A stretch of 46,267 nt of DNA, taken from contig JAAYBX010000107.1 in the NCBI GenBank assembly GCA_012729955.1, positions 1-46,267 of the forward strand, given 5' to 3'. This DNA is from Clostridiaceae bacterium (GTDB lineage: Bacteria > Bacillota > Clostridia > DUPQ01). Every line of letters starts with the position of its first letter. Positions within the stretch are counted from its first letter, which is position 1. Both the position numbers and the translations under genes were made by a program. The notes beneath the pieces were generated by a model, which ran no database searches, was not told the origin of the DNA, and was given only the letters and a program-made list of their open reading frames with translations. Positions 11,366-20,325 of this stretch are shown piece after piece.

Positions 11366-12133
11366 ATGTTAGTTAAAAATTTTAGAAAAGACAATCTGGA
11401 AGTGTGTATATTTGATACACGAAGGGAGTTGGGAAGACAAGCAGCTAATGATGTCTGCCAAGCGATTAAAAAAGCTTTATCTTTGAAAGATGAAATAAAT
11501 ATTATTTTTGCAGCCGCACCTTCTCAAAGTGACTTTTTACAAACACTTATATCATTTAAGGAAATTGAGTGGGAGAAAATAAATGCATATCATATGGACG
11601 AGTATCTTGGAATAGATAAAAATGCACCACAGGCATTTGGTAATTTTCTTAAAGAAGCTATTTTCTCTAAAGTAAACTTCAAAACAGTAAATTATCTTGA
11701 TTCTGCTGCACTGGATGTTACAAAAGAATGTATGAGATACGAAAGACTCTTAAATAATAATATAATCGATATAGTATGTATGGGAATAGGAGAAAACGGT
11801 CATATAGCTTTCAATGATCCTCCTGTTGCTGATTTCTCTGATAAATTCAAAGTTAAAATTGTTAAACTTGACGAAAAATGCCGTCAGCAGCAGGTTAATG
11901 ATAAATGCTTTACAGATATTAATTTAGTTCCACATTATGCAATGACTTTGACAGTTCCTGCTCTTTTTGAAGCAAAAAAACTTTTCTGCATGGTTCCAGC
12001 AATCACAAAGGCTGATGCTGTTTATGATACTCTAGTTGGTGAAATTGAAGAGAAATGTCCTGCAAGTATATTAAGACTACATTTATCTGCTAAGCTTTAT
12101 TTAGACAAACTAAGCGCTTCTAGGATTATTTAG
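11366..12133 (+). CDS. glucosamine-6-phosphate deaminase/isomerase-like protein (NagB-like)
   Basis: The 255-aa protein belongs to the NagB/6-phosphogluconolactonase superfamily. NAYHMDEYLGI and MGIGENGHIAFNDPP match the active-site regions. In E. coli NagB the second motif has Asp where this protein has Asn (GENGH) and Glu where it has Asp, and the pattern GENGHIAFNDPPVADF plus CPASILRLH is that of a NagB-like subfamily common in Bacteroidetes and Clostridia carbohydrate loci. Its substrate may therefore differ from glucosamine-6-phosphate. The start at 11366 is chosen for its AAGGAG; an upstream in-frame ATG at 11339 lacks one and lies at the predicted transcription start. It is followed after 9 nt by a sugar-kinase-like gene. 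Confidence 0.8.
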   Translation: MLVKNFRKDNLEVCIFDTRRELGRQAANDVCQAIKKALSLKDEINIIFAAAPSQSDFLQTLISFKEIEWEKINAYHMDEYLGIDKNAPQAFGNFLKEAIFSKVNFKTVNYLDSAALDVTKECMRYERLLNNNIIDIVCMGIGENGHIAFNDPPVADFSDKFKVKIVKLDEKCRQQQVNDKCFTDINLVPHYAMTLTVPALFEAKKLFCMVPAITKADAVYDTLVGEIEEKCPASILRLHLSAKLYLDKLSASRII

Positions 12134-12142
12134 GTAACTAAT

Positions 12143-13234
12143 ATGAACAACGAAATTAATATTGCTAATAAATTCTGTTATGATGGGTATATTGTTTCAA
12201 TAAAGCCAATCGGAGCTGGTCACATTAATAAAACATATTTAGTGGAAACTACAAAAGAAAAGTATACTTTGCAGCTTATAAACACCTCAATATTCAAAGA
12301 TCCTGAAGGACTTATGCAGAACATATTTAATGTTACTGAATTTTTAAAAGAGAAAATTAAATCTAGAGGCGGAGATATTAAAAGAGAAACACTGTCAGTA
12401 GTTAAAACTAAAGATGGATGTTTATTTTATAAAGACAAAGAAAATTTTTATTGGCGTTCATATATATATATAGATGATGTAACAACATATCAGGAACCAA
12501 AAAATCTTATTGTAACTCATGACAGCGGTTATGCATTTGGAGACTTTATAAACATGCTTTCGGATTATGATATGAGTACACTTAATGAAACAATAAAAGA
12601 CTTTCATAATACTGTTAAGAGGTTCAATGACTTTGAAGATTCTGTTAAAAATGATATTGCACATAGAACATCAAATGTAAGTAATGAAATTGATTTTCTG
12701 TATAAAAGGTTTGATGACTGCAATATTATTTTAGATAGTATAAAAAACGGTTCAATACCATTAAGAGTAACGCATAATGATACAAAACTAAATAATCTGC
12801 TCTTCGATAATACAACCGATAAGCCAATATGTATACTGGATCTAGATACTGTAATGCCAGGATCCTTACTATATGATTATGGAGATGCTTTAAGAATTTC
12901 AGGTTCATCTGCTGCTGAAGATGAAGAAGATCTCAATAAAGTTCATTTCATAATGGATAATTTTGTATCATTCACAAAAGGTTTCCTGTCTGCTACAAAA
13001 GACAGTATTAATGAAATGGAATTATCACTTCTTCCTTTTTCAATAAAACTGATTACTATGGAAATTGGTATGAGATTTCTTACTGATTATCTGAATAATG
13101 ATATATATTTTTCTATCCATAAGAAAGATCATAATCTATTCCGTGCCAGAACTCAGTTTAAACTTGTTGCAGAAATCGAAAACAATCTAGATGAAATGAA
13201 GAGGATAGTAGAAAGATTAGGAAGAGAGTCATGA
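12143..13234 (+). CDS. aminoglycoside-phosphotransferase-fold sugar kinase, N-acetylhexosamine 1-kinase-like
   Basis: The 363-aa protein has a protein-kinase-like fold as in NahK: a nucleotide-binding start (PIGAGHINKTYLVE), catalytic loop THNDTKLNNLLFD and metal-binding LDLDTVMPGSLLYDYGDALR, followed by a helical tail. Bifidobacterial NahK phosphorylates GlcNAc/GalNAc at C1; the HNDTKLNN and DLDTVMPG segments match that group closely. Its stop overlaps the next start by 4 nt, and a NagB-like gene lies just before it, so an amino-sugar substrate is the best inference. The Shine-Dalgarno is weak (TAGG), suggesting coupling to the preceding gene. Exact substrate and phosphorylation position are not determined. 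Confidence 0.78.
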   Translation: MNNEINIANKFCYDGYIVSIKPIGAGHINKTYLVETTKEKYTLQLINTSIFKDPEGLMQNIFNVTEFLKEKIKSRGGDIKRETLSVVKTKDGCLFYKDKENFYWRSYIYIDDVTTYQEPKNLIVTHDSGYAFGDFINMLSDYDMSTLNETIKDFHNTVKRFNDFEDSVKNDIAHRTSNVSNEIDFLYKRFDDCNIILDSIKNGSIPLRVTHNDTKLNNLLFDNTTDKPICILDLDTVMPGSLLYDYGDALRISGSSAAEDEEDLNKVHFIMDNFVSFTKGFLSATKDSINEMELSLLPFSIKLITMEIGMRFLTDYLNNDIYFSIHKKDHNLFRARTQFKLVAEIENNLDEMKRIVERLGRES

Positions 13235-14895
13235 ATAAATACTATGTTAAAGCTGTATCTTCGTTAGAGAAATGTTTTCATAATGACAAAATTATTAATT
13301 TGGATGAATATATACAATCTTCATGTTTACTTAATGAAAAATTTAATTTTCAACTTGCCTATACACTGGAGTCAGACACTGTAAGAGATAAAATACCATG
13401 CTATTTTAATATTGAATCTGATATTAATAAGTTTATAAATATATATAAAATAGAATCAATTCCATGCAGGCTGCCGATATACCATAATTCTTCTGAAAAA
13501 AATTATCAACATACAGAACCTCAATGTTATCCGGATTTATTAAACCCATATGAAAAAGATGATAATATTTATTTTGTGCCAAATCTTCTTCAATCTCTTT
13601 TTATTGAGATAAATCTGAGTTCAAATACAGAAATTTCCGGTTCCCATCTAATTAAATGTATTTTTAAAAATACTGATAATGAGATTCTCGCAAGAACTGA
13701 TTTTACATTACATATTATTAAATCATCATTATCAGAAAAAAGATTGACATTTACGCAATGGTTTCATGGTGACTGTCTTGCTTCATATTACAGGGTAAAA
13801 CCTTTAAGCAAAAAGCATTTTGTCATTATGGAAAACTATCTTAAAACTGCACATGAATATGGCATTAATGCCATACTTACTCCTGTGCTTACTCCTCCTT
13901 TAGATACTAAGATAGGAGGAGAAAGACCTACTATGCAGCTTGTTGATATTATTAAAACCTCTACAGGGTATCAGTATTCATATAATTTACTGGATAAATG
14001 GATTAGTATGTGCATTGAGATAGGATTCGAGTATTTTGAAATTTCACATTTTTTCACACAATGGGGAGCTAAACATGCTCCAAAGGTAATTGCAGAAGTA
14101 AACGGTCGCAAGAAAAGAATTTTCGGATGGGAAACTGATGCATCTTCAGATGATTACATATTTTTCTTAAGAGATTTTATTGCAAATCTTATAAAGCATC
14201 TAAAAGAACTTGGTATTGATAAAAAATGTTTTTTCCATATATCTGATGAACCTAATGAGAAAAGTATAGAAGGATATAGGTTAGCAAAAAAAAGCATAAT
14301 TGATCTTCTAGACGGATATCTTGTTACAGATGCTCTTTCATCAATTGATTTTTATAAAAAAGGCATAGTAACTCATCCTATTCCTTCAACTGACAAAATT
14401 GATAGTTTCATAAATGAAGGTATAGAAAATTTATGGACATATTACTGTTGTGCCCAGTATATTGATGTGAGTAACAGGTATATTGCTATGTCATCACATA
14501 GAAACAGGATTATCGGTACACAATTATATAAATACAAAATAGAAGGATTTTTACACTGGGGTTATAATTTCTACTATAATCAGTTTTCAAGAAAACTAAT
14601 TAATCCATTTCTGATTACAGATGGTGATTTTTTTGCACCAAGCGGAGATGCATACTCAGTTTATCCAGGTCATGATGGTTTACCTTTAAAATCATTAAGA
14701 CTTGTCATATTTAATGAAGCTTTGCAGGATTTAAGAGCATTTTTGAAACTAGAATCGTTAACTTCATATCAATATGTAATGGATATTATAGATAAACATG
14801 GAAAAATTACATTCAGTAAATTTCCAAAAGAAAACAACTATATAATTAACCTACGTGAAAGAATAAACGAAGAGATAATGTTATTTTCAAAATAG
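13231..14895 (+). CDS. DUF4091 / GH123-like putative hexosaminidase
   Basis: The 554-aa protein has an N-terminal beta-sandwich-like region (about 1-170) and a TIM-barrel DUF4091 domain related to glycoside hydrolase family 123. Landmark segments are TQWFHGDCLASYY, LTPPLDTKIGGERPT, SHFFTQWGAKHAPK, FHISDEPNEK and LHWGYNFYYNQ. The adjacent acidic pair D339-E340 fits the Asp-Glu pair used by GH123 in substrate-assisted cleavage of beta-GalNAc. No signal peptide is seen, so it should act in the cytoplasm on imported oligosaccharides. It overlaps the kinase-like gene by 4 nt. Family membership is confident; hydrolysis of N-acetylgalactosaminides is inferred. Confidence 0.8.
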   Translation: MNKYYVKAVSSLEKCFHNDKIINLDEYIQSSCLLNEKFNFQLAYTLESDTVRDKIPCYFNIESDINKFINIYKIESIPCRLPIYHNSSEKNYQHTEPQCYPDLLNPYEKDDNIYFVPNLLQSLFIEINLSSNTEISGSHLIKCIFKNTDNEILARTDFTLHIIKSSLSEKRLTFTQWFHGDCLASYYRVKPLSKKHFVIMENYLKTAHEYGINAILTPVLTPPLDTKIGGERPTMQLVDIIKTSTGYQYSYNLLDKWISMCIEIGFEYFEISHFFTQWGAKHAPKVIAEVNGRKKRIFGWETDASSDDYIFFLRDFIANLIKHLKELGIDKKCFFHISDEPNEKSIEGYRLAKKSIIDLLDGYLVTDALSSIDFYKKGIVTHPIPSTDKIDSFINEGIENLWTYYCCAQYIDVSNRYIAMSSHRNRIIGTQLYKYKIEGFLHWGYNFYYNQFSRKLINPFLITDGDFFAPSGDAYSVYPGHDGLPLKSLRLVIFNEALQDLRAFLKLESLTSYQYVMDIIDKHGKITFSKFPKENNYIINLRERINEEIMLFSK

Positions 14896-14946
14896 ATTAA
14901 AAAAATCATTTTGTACATGTCTTAATACTGAAAAATTGAATATTGT

Positions 14947-17274
14947 ATGTCAATGAGTATAAAAAGAACTTTTATTCCTTTAATAACTTTCTATTCCGTT
15001 ACTGCAGTCATTATGAGTAAAAACTTAAACTTTACCAATATTCTAATCGGTGGGATTATATTAACCATATCTTTTTACATTCATATTAAAGACAATTCTA
15101 TTGACAAATCCGTTAAATTAGTCGTGTTTATATTCTATTTTCTTATTTTCTCTATATTCTTTTTTTATTCACGAATTATCATTTTTAATATTGACAGGGA
15201 TTTTACAAGTGAAAATAGAAAAGATGTCATATTAACAGGATATATCTGTGATATAACGAAAGATGAAGAAGGGAAGTTCAAATTCATACTTAATGCTGAT
15301 ACAGGATATAACTATTTTGTTACATCAAAAATGAATGATTTCTTTATTGGGGATATTATAAAAATTTCTGGTAAAGCATATAAACCGGAGCCAGCAAGCA
15401 ATAAAGGACAGTTTGATTATCAAAAATATTGCTATTCTAAAAATATATCCGCTGATATATATGTTAATGATAATGATATATATAAGACAGGAATTGTGCC
15501 TATACAAAAATTTATAGGAGACATACGAATAAAAGCAGTTAACAGAGTTATGGAAAAACTTAATGAAGACAGAAGAGGAATTGTTACAGCATTAATAACG
15601 GGTTCTTATGCATATATTGATAAAAATACTAATGAAATTTATCAAAATAGCGGATTATCGCATATATTAAGTATATCAGGTACACATTTTGGTATATTAA
15701 TTTTACCATTATATTCACTCTTTACATTAATATCGTACAATAAGAAAATTTCCATAATTATAACATTAGTCGTTATTATATTTTTACTTGTATTTACAGG
15801 ACTGAAAATAAGTGCTATAAGGTCAGCTTTATGTCTCATAACAGTGTTTGTCTGCAAATTCTTTTTTTTAGATTCAAACAGGTATCTGCCAATATGTATA
15901 TCAGTTCTTATTATAATAATTATAAATCCGTTATCGATATATGATACTGGATTCATAATGTCATATGCATGTGTTATATCAATTTCATTATTTAAAAAAA
16001 ATTTAGATTCTTTATTTTTGAGATTTTATAAAATAATAAAAAAGGTGTTTATTGATAAACTATTAGAGAAATATGTTATTCTTGAAGATTATTATAGAAG
16101 ATTACAAAAGACTCGTTTCAAATTAATATTTACTAAGCTGTTATCCAGTATCTGTCTTATACTATCAATTCAGCCTCTAATGATGTTTATAACTTATAGA
16201 ATTAATCAATGTATATATCCATATTCGATTTATTCAAACTTAATGGCTTTTTTACTTATTTCTCCGATATTGTTATCGTTATGGATTGGTATTTTAATAC
16301 CAACAGTTATGTGTCCTGTTTTTGAATTTTTGATTAATATATTAATGAAAATTGCATTATATACAAGTAGTCTGCCATTTTCTAAATTGTTTTTAAGACA
16401 TGTTCCTGATTTAATTTTCGTCATATTTCTTTTTGCGTACACCATTATAAAATTAAAACCTGTAAAAATAAGGATCCAAAAAATTTTAATATACTTAATT
16501 ACTGCCATTTTAGGTATGATAATGGTACTAATAAGTAATATACCCAAAATTGTCTTTATGGATGTAGGACAAGGAGACTGCGCTTTGATTAAAGTATCAT
16601 ATGGATACAGTATTCTTATAGATACTGGTGAATATATTGATTCCTCATGTATTGCATATTATACAGGAAATAAAATAAATACGATAATACTGACACATTC
16701 TGATTCAGATCACTGCGGTGCAATTAAAACCATTCTTGATGATTTCGAGGTAGATAATCTTTATCTTCCATATTCAACAGACCAGGCAAATATCAGCATT
16801 TTTAATGACATAAAATGTGTTTATCCGGATATTAACATTGTAATGCTTAGTAGAGGTGATGTTCTTAAAGATAAAGGATTATTTATCAAAATACTGAATC
16901 CAGATTTAAATACTGTATATACAGATGTAAATGAATCAAGTATTGTTCTGAACCTATATACTGAAGCAGGAAGTATTCTATTCGCAGCAGATGCAGATTT
17001 GAAGAAAATACCATTAGATTACTTTCTAAAATCTAACATAATTAAGATGCCTCATCACGGAGATGCAGATACCATTAATATTGAGAGTTTAGAATACATT
17101 TCACCTCAAGCTGCTATCATTTCTGTTGGAAAGTATAATATATACGGACATCCAGAACAAAAGACTCTTGATATTTTAATGGTAAAAGGAATTAAAACAC
17201 TAAGGACAGATATAGATGGTTCTATCACAACATATATTATAAATAAAAAATACTACATGTATAAATTCAAATGA
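14947..17274 (+). CDS. comEC: DNA internalisation-related competence protein ComEC/Rec2
   Basis: The 775-aa membrane protein has the ComEC layout: N-terminal membrane helices, a soluble OB-like domain (about 85-190), the multi-helix competence domain (about 200-530, including LSHILSISGTHFGIL), then a C-terminal metallo-beta-lactamase-like domain (from about 535) with MDVGQGDCALIKVSYG and HSDSDHCGA at 584. It forms the channel through which single-stranded transforming DNA enters, and the C-terminal domain may act as a nuclease. With dprA at 34.4 kb it indicates at least remnants of natural transformation. ATG at 14947 or 14953 could be the start; neither has a clear ribosome binding site. Confidence 0.92.
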   Translation: MSMSIKRTFIPLITFYSVTAVIMSKNLNFTNILIGGIILTISFYIHIKDNSIDKSVKLVVFIFYFLIFSIFFFYSRIIIFNIDRDFTSENRKDVILTGYICDITKDEEGKFKFILNADTGYNYFVTSKMNDFFIGDIIKISGKAYKPEPASNKGQFDYQKYCYSKNISADIYVNDNDIYKTGIVPIQKFIGDIRIKAVNRVMEKLNEDRRGIVTALITGSYAYIDKNTNEIYQNSGLSHILSISGTHFGILILPLYSLFTLISYNKKISIIITLVVIIFLLVFTGLKISAIRSALCLITVFVCKFFFLDSNRYLPICISVLIIIIINPLSIYDTGFIMSYACVISISLFKKNLDSLFLRFYKIIKKVFIDKLLEKYVILEDYYRRLQKTRFKLIFTKLLSSICLILSIQPLMMFITYRINQCIYPYSIYSNLMAFLLISPILLSLWIGILIPTVMCPVFEFLINILMKIALYTSSLPFSKLFLRHVPDLIFVIFLFAYTIIKLKPVKIRIQKILIYLITAILGMIMVLISNIPKIVFMDVGQGDCALIKVSYGYSILIDTGEYIDSSCIAYYTGNKINTIILTHSDSDHCGAIKTILDDFEVDNLYLPYSTDQANISIFNDIKCVYPDINIVMLSRGDVLKDKGLFIKILNPDLNTVYTDVNESSIVLNLYTEAGSILFAADADLKKIPLDYFLKSNIIKMPHHGDADTINIESLEYISPQAAIISVGKYNIYGHPEQKTLDILMVKGIKTLRTDIDGSITTYIINKKYYMYKFK

Positions 17275-17277
17275 TTA

Positions 17278-17286
17278 TGTTAAAAT
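17278..17286 (+). promoter_or_regulatory. extended -10 promoter of holA, predicted leaderless
   Basis: TGTTAAAAT (TG, T, TAAAAT) ends exactly 6 nt before the holA ATG. A start 7 nt after the hexamer falls on the A of the ATG. No -35 and no Shine-Dalgarno are visible. The geometry is identical to that at ligA. Confidence 0.55.
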
Positions 17287-17292
17287 CATTAT

Positions 17293-18252
17293 ATGAAATA
17301 TGAAGACATTAAAAATGAGATATCAGAAAATAACTATAAGCATGTATATCTGTTTTATGGTGATGATGAGTACCTCAAAGATATAGTATTGAATGTTCTT
17401 AAAACTTCAATTATCAGATATACAAAACTGGAATTTGATGAAATTAAATTTAACGATACAGCAAAAATTAATGATATTTTGAATGAATGCACTACATACT
17501 CATTTAGCGGTAATCAAAAATTTATAATATGTAAAAATACAGGTTTCTTTAATAAAGACGAGTTCAATGATAATGTTATAAGTTTATATAATTATGTTGG
17601 AAAGAATGTTTACTTATTCTTTATTGAATCAAGTATTAATAAAAGGTTATTGAGTTTTAAACATTATAATTCAAGGAATAACGCCTATGAAATATCCAGA
17701 GGAAATGCAGATGATGTTAAAAAATTCATAAATGCAAAATTAAAGAAGGAAGGGAAAACAATTACTACAGAGAATCTTAATCTCTTCATAGAATACTCCG
17801 GTCTTAATCTGTCTTTTGTGTCTTTAAGTCTGGATAAAATATTACTTTATTTAGAAGACGCAAAAGAAGTGACATCAGATGCAATCCGGTTATTATGTTC
17901 AGGTGTTACTGATGTTAAGTCATATGAACTCTGTAACCATTTGTGTAGAAAAAATTTAACTGAAGCTCTTGATGTCTATTATGATATGGTATCACTAAAA
18001 TACAAAATACCATATTTTTTAGCAATGCTATTCAATACATTTTATGAAATATACCTTATAAAAAAGAAAAGCATTCTCTCTTCTGATGATTTCAGAGTCA
18101 GAAAATCTATTGAATACTCTAAAAGGTTTACAGTATCGGGATTAAAGACTATTATATCAAGTATATCAGAATTCGATCATGACTTTAAGACAGGAAAGAT
18201 TGATCAAGAATCATCAATGGTTCTTTTATTATCTATAATAGTAAATTCCTGA
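17293..18252 (+). CDS. holA: DNA polymerase III delta subunit
   Basis: The 319-aa protein matches HolA/YqeN, the clamp-loader delta subunit that opens the beta clamp. It starts with HVYLFYGDDEYLKD, typical of the delta N-terminal AAA+-like domain, followed by the helical C-terminal collar region (about 215-319). The position directly after comEC is a common Firmicute arrangement (comEC-holA, often followed by rpsT), and here rpsT lies 2 kb further on the opposite strand. There is no ribosome binding site; an extended -10 lies 6 nt upstream, so the mRNA may be leaderless unless it is read from comEC. Confidence 0.92.
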   Translation: MKYEDIKNEISENNYKHVYLFYGDDEYLKDIVLNVLKTSIIRYTKLEFDEIKFNDTAKINDILNECTTYSFSGNQKFIICKNTGFFNKDEFNDNVISLYNYVGKNVYLFFIESSINKRLLSFKHYNSRNNAYEISRGNADDVKKFINAKLKKEGKTITTENLNLFIEYSGLNLSFVSLSLDKILLYLEDAKEVTSDAIRLLCSGVTDVKSYELCNHLCRKNLTEALDVYYDMVSLKYKIPYFLAMLFNTFYEIYLIKKKSILSSDDFRVRKSIEYSKRFTVSGLKTIISSISEFDHDFKTGKIDQESSMVLLLSIIVNS

Positions 18253-18257
18253 AATCA

Positions 18258-18266
18258 TGTTATAAT
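18258..18266 (+). promoter_or_regulatory. extended -10 promoter of the UroD-like gene
   Basis: TGTTATAAT (TG, T, perfect TATAAT) directly follows the holA stop. The predicted start near 18273 leaves a leader of about 17 nt with GAGGT at 18279-18283. No -35 match is evident. Confidence 0.6.
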
Positions 18267-18289
18267 TAACAATAAACCGAGGTAATGCT

Positions 18290-19411
18290 ATGCGTTGGAA
18301 CAGAAGAGAATATTTAGAATATGTGACATTTAAGGCTAATGAAAAGAGAATGTTTGTAGAACTGATGGGGCCGCTTATCGGTCTTGAAGATGAATGGCGT
18401 GCTCAGGGAGCTACTGAGGACGAGATTAATCTATCTGCATTTGACTGGGATTATGTAGCATATACAGATTGTGGAGCTAGTTTTGATGTTTTTGGTGCAC
18501 CACAAGAGAAAGTTTTTGAAGAAACAAAAGAATATATTATCACCATAGATGCATTAGGAAGAAAAATGAAACTGATGAAAGCATCCGCAACAATACCTCT
18601 GCCAATGGACTATCCTGTCAGAAATATGGATGACTGGTTGAAAATAAAACATTATTACCAGTTTAGAGAAGATAGAATAAACTATAAGCAGATAGCCTCA
18701 GCTAAGAATCAACAACAAGAAGGGGTAATGGTGAGAGCGCAAATTCCTGGTGGATTTGATCTGCCAAGGCAGTTAATGGGAGAAGAAGAATTATGTTATG
18801 CTTATTTCGAACAGCCAGAATTAATAAAAGATATTTTAGATACTGCTGCAGATACAGCTGTTAAATGTTGTGAGAGAGTATCGGAACACTTAATTGTCGA
18901 TCACTTAGCTATTCATGAAGATATGGCAGGCAAATCAGGATCACTAATAGGACCTGTTCATATTGAACAATTCTTGAAACCATACTACCTGAAGATATGG
19001 AATGCCTTCAAGGAAAAAGGATGCACAGTTTTTACACAAGATTCTGATGGGAATATGAATTCAGTTATTGACTCTTTACTTGAATGCGGATTAAACCAGA
19101 TGTACCCTATGGAACCTGCTGCAGGTATGGACATAGTGAAGATTCATCAGAAATACGGTGATAAATTATCTCTAAAAGGCGGCATTGATAAATTTATCTT
19201 AAGAGACAGCAAACTTGCAGTTTTAAGAGAGCTTGAATATAAAATGCAGTCTTCAATGCAGAAAGGCGGAATTGTTTTCGGTCTTGATCACAGAATACCT
19301 AATGGATCATCATTGGAATTATATAGATATTATGTTAAGACAGGAAGAGAAATATTAGGAAGGGAACCGCTTGACAAAAAGAATAAAGGATGGATGAGAC
19401 AGGCTATATAA
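18290..19411 (+). CDS. uroporphyrinogen decarboxylase superfamily protein (not HemE)
   Basis: The 373-aa protein belongs to the UroD/MtaA/CmuA TIM-barrel superfamily. Segments such as IHEDMAGKSGSLIGPVHIEQFLKPYY, TVFTQDSDGN and LSLKGGIDKFIL fit the uncharacterised UroD-like group often found in Firmicute carbohydrate or methyl-transfer loci. The HemE N-terminal substrate-binding signature is not visible, and no other haem genes are near, so haem synthesis is unlikely. Corrinoid-dependent methyl transfer is one possibility for the superfamily. It has its own extended -10 promoter and a GAGGT ribosome binding site. Its 3' end overlaps the convergent radical SAM gene by 8 bp. Confidence 0.75.
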   Translation: MRWNRREYLEYVTFKANEKRMFVELMGPLIGLEDEWRAQGATEDEINLSAFDWDYVAYTDCGASFDVFGAPQEKVFEETKEYIITIDALGRKMKLMKASATIPLPMDYPVRNMDDWLKIKHYYQFREDRINYKQIASAKNQQQEGVMVRAQIPGGFDLPRQLMGEEELCYAYFEQPELIKDILDTAADTAVKCCERVSEHLIVDHLAIHEDMAGKSGSLIGPVHIEQFLKPYYLKIWNAFKEKGCTVFTQDSDGNMNSVIDSLLECGLNQMYPMEPAAGMDIVKIHQKYGDKLSLKGGIDKFILRDSKLAVLRELEYKMQSSMQKGGIVFGLDHRIPNGSSLELYRYYVKTGREILGREPLDKKNKGWMRQAI

Positions 19412-20294
19412 TCCCTTCTAAATTGAAATCAGGCACATATGAGTCAGATGAGGAACAGTTGTCTTGCATAAAACCTTCAAGATGAAGTTCTTTTGCTTTT
19501 GATAAAACTTTATTATATTCATATTTTGTAACTTTTCTATTTATTTCAGGATAATTGCAGCTCATATAATATGGCATATATTGACTCATAATACTTATCA
19601 GACTTTCTGCTTTCAGATCATTAATTGTATTTTTAATCCAATCAAGAATATTAATCGAATCCTTATAAAGTCCAGGTAAAACAAGATGCCTAATAAGAAC
19701 GCCTGAAGTAAGTATAGATTCTCTATATACAAGTTTCGGCTTAAGTTCCAGCATTTTTTTTACAGCGCTGGAACAATAGTTAAAATAATCTGCAGCATTT
19801 GAATAACGCATACTTGATACAGGATCCATATACTTAATGTCAGGAAGATATACATCAATATAATCATTAATAAGCTTTACAGTATCTTCTTTTTCATATC
19901 CTGAAGTGTTATATATAATAGGTATCTTTATTTTATGTCTTACCTTATCAAGAGCTTTTACTATTTGTAAAACATATATAGTAGGGGAAATCAGACTTAT
20001 AGAATCAACATTTTTATCTGCAAGTGAAAGTAGAATATCAGAAAATTTATCTTCTGTAACTATTTCTCCGAATAATTCATGACTGATACGATAATTCTGG
20101 CAGTAACAGCACTGCAAATTACATCCGCTGAAAAATACAGCTCCTGTTCCGTTGCTACCTGAAACAACAGGTTCTTCATAGAAAAAAGGAGCGGCTTTAG
20201 CTAATTTAATATCATTTGTCGCTTTACAGTATCCTTTTTTATAAGTTCTGTTAATATTGCAATTTCTAGGACATATGTTACATATAGATTCCAT
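19404..20294 (-). CDS. PflX-type radical SAM protein (pyruvate formate-lyase activase-like)
   Basis: The 296-aa protein starts with a cysteine-rich segment (CNICPRNC, then GYC at 21-23), continues with EEPVVSGSNGTGAVFFSGCNLQCCYCQN (radical SAM CX3CX2C at C58, C62, C65), and has the YNTSGYE and LPDIKYMD stretches of PflX proteins. PflX resembles glycyl-radical activases; its own substrate is unknown. No glycyl-radical enzyme is in the window. The ATG lies only a few nt after the terminator hairpin of rpsT and has no ribosome binding site, which is odd. The first cysteines argue that this start is right. Its 3' end overlaps the UroD-like gene by 8 bp. Confidence 0.85.
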   Translation of the reverse strand: MESICNICPRNCNINRTYKKGYCKATNDIKLAKAAPFFYEEPVVSGSNGTGAVFFSGCNLQCCYCQNYRISHELFGEIVTEDKFSDILLSLADKNVDSISLISPTIYVLQIVKALDKVRHKIKIPIIYNTSGYEKEDTVKLINDYIDVYLPDIKYMDPVSSMRYSNAADYFNYCSSAVKKMLELKPKLVYRESILTSGVLIRHLVLPGLYKDSINILDWIKNTINDLKAESLISIMSQYMPYYMSCNYPEINRKVTKYEYNKVLSKAKELHLEGFMQDNCSSSDSYVPDFNLEGII

Positions 20295-20296
20295 AA

Positions 20297-20322
20297 TAAA
20301 AACCCGGAATAATCCGGGATTT
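20297..20322 (-). terminator. rho-independent terminator of rpsT
   Basis: Reading the minus strand, CCCGGA and TCCGGG pair around TTAT and are followed by TTTTTA. It lies between the rpsT stop and the radical SAM ATG, which begins about 3 nt past the T-run. Confidence 0.8.
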
Positions 20323-20325
20323 GTT

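Noticed and set aside
18290-19411. Haem-pathway uroporphyrinogen decarboxylase (hemE)
   Set aside because: The protein belongs to the superfamily but lacks the HemE N-terminal signature and has no haem genes nearby.
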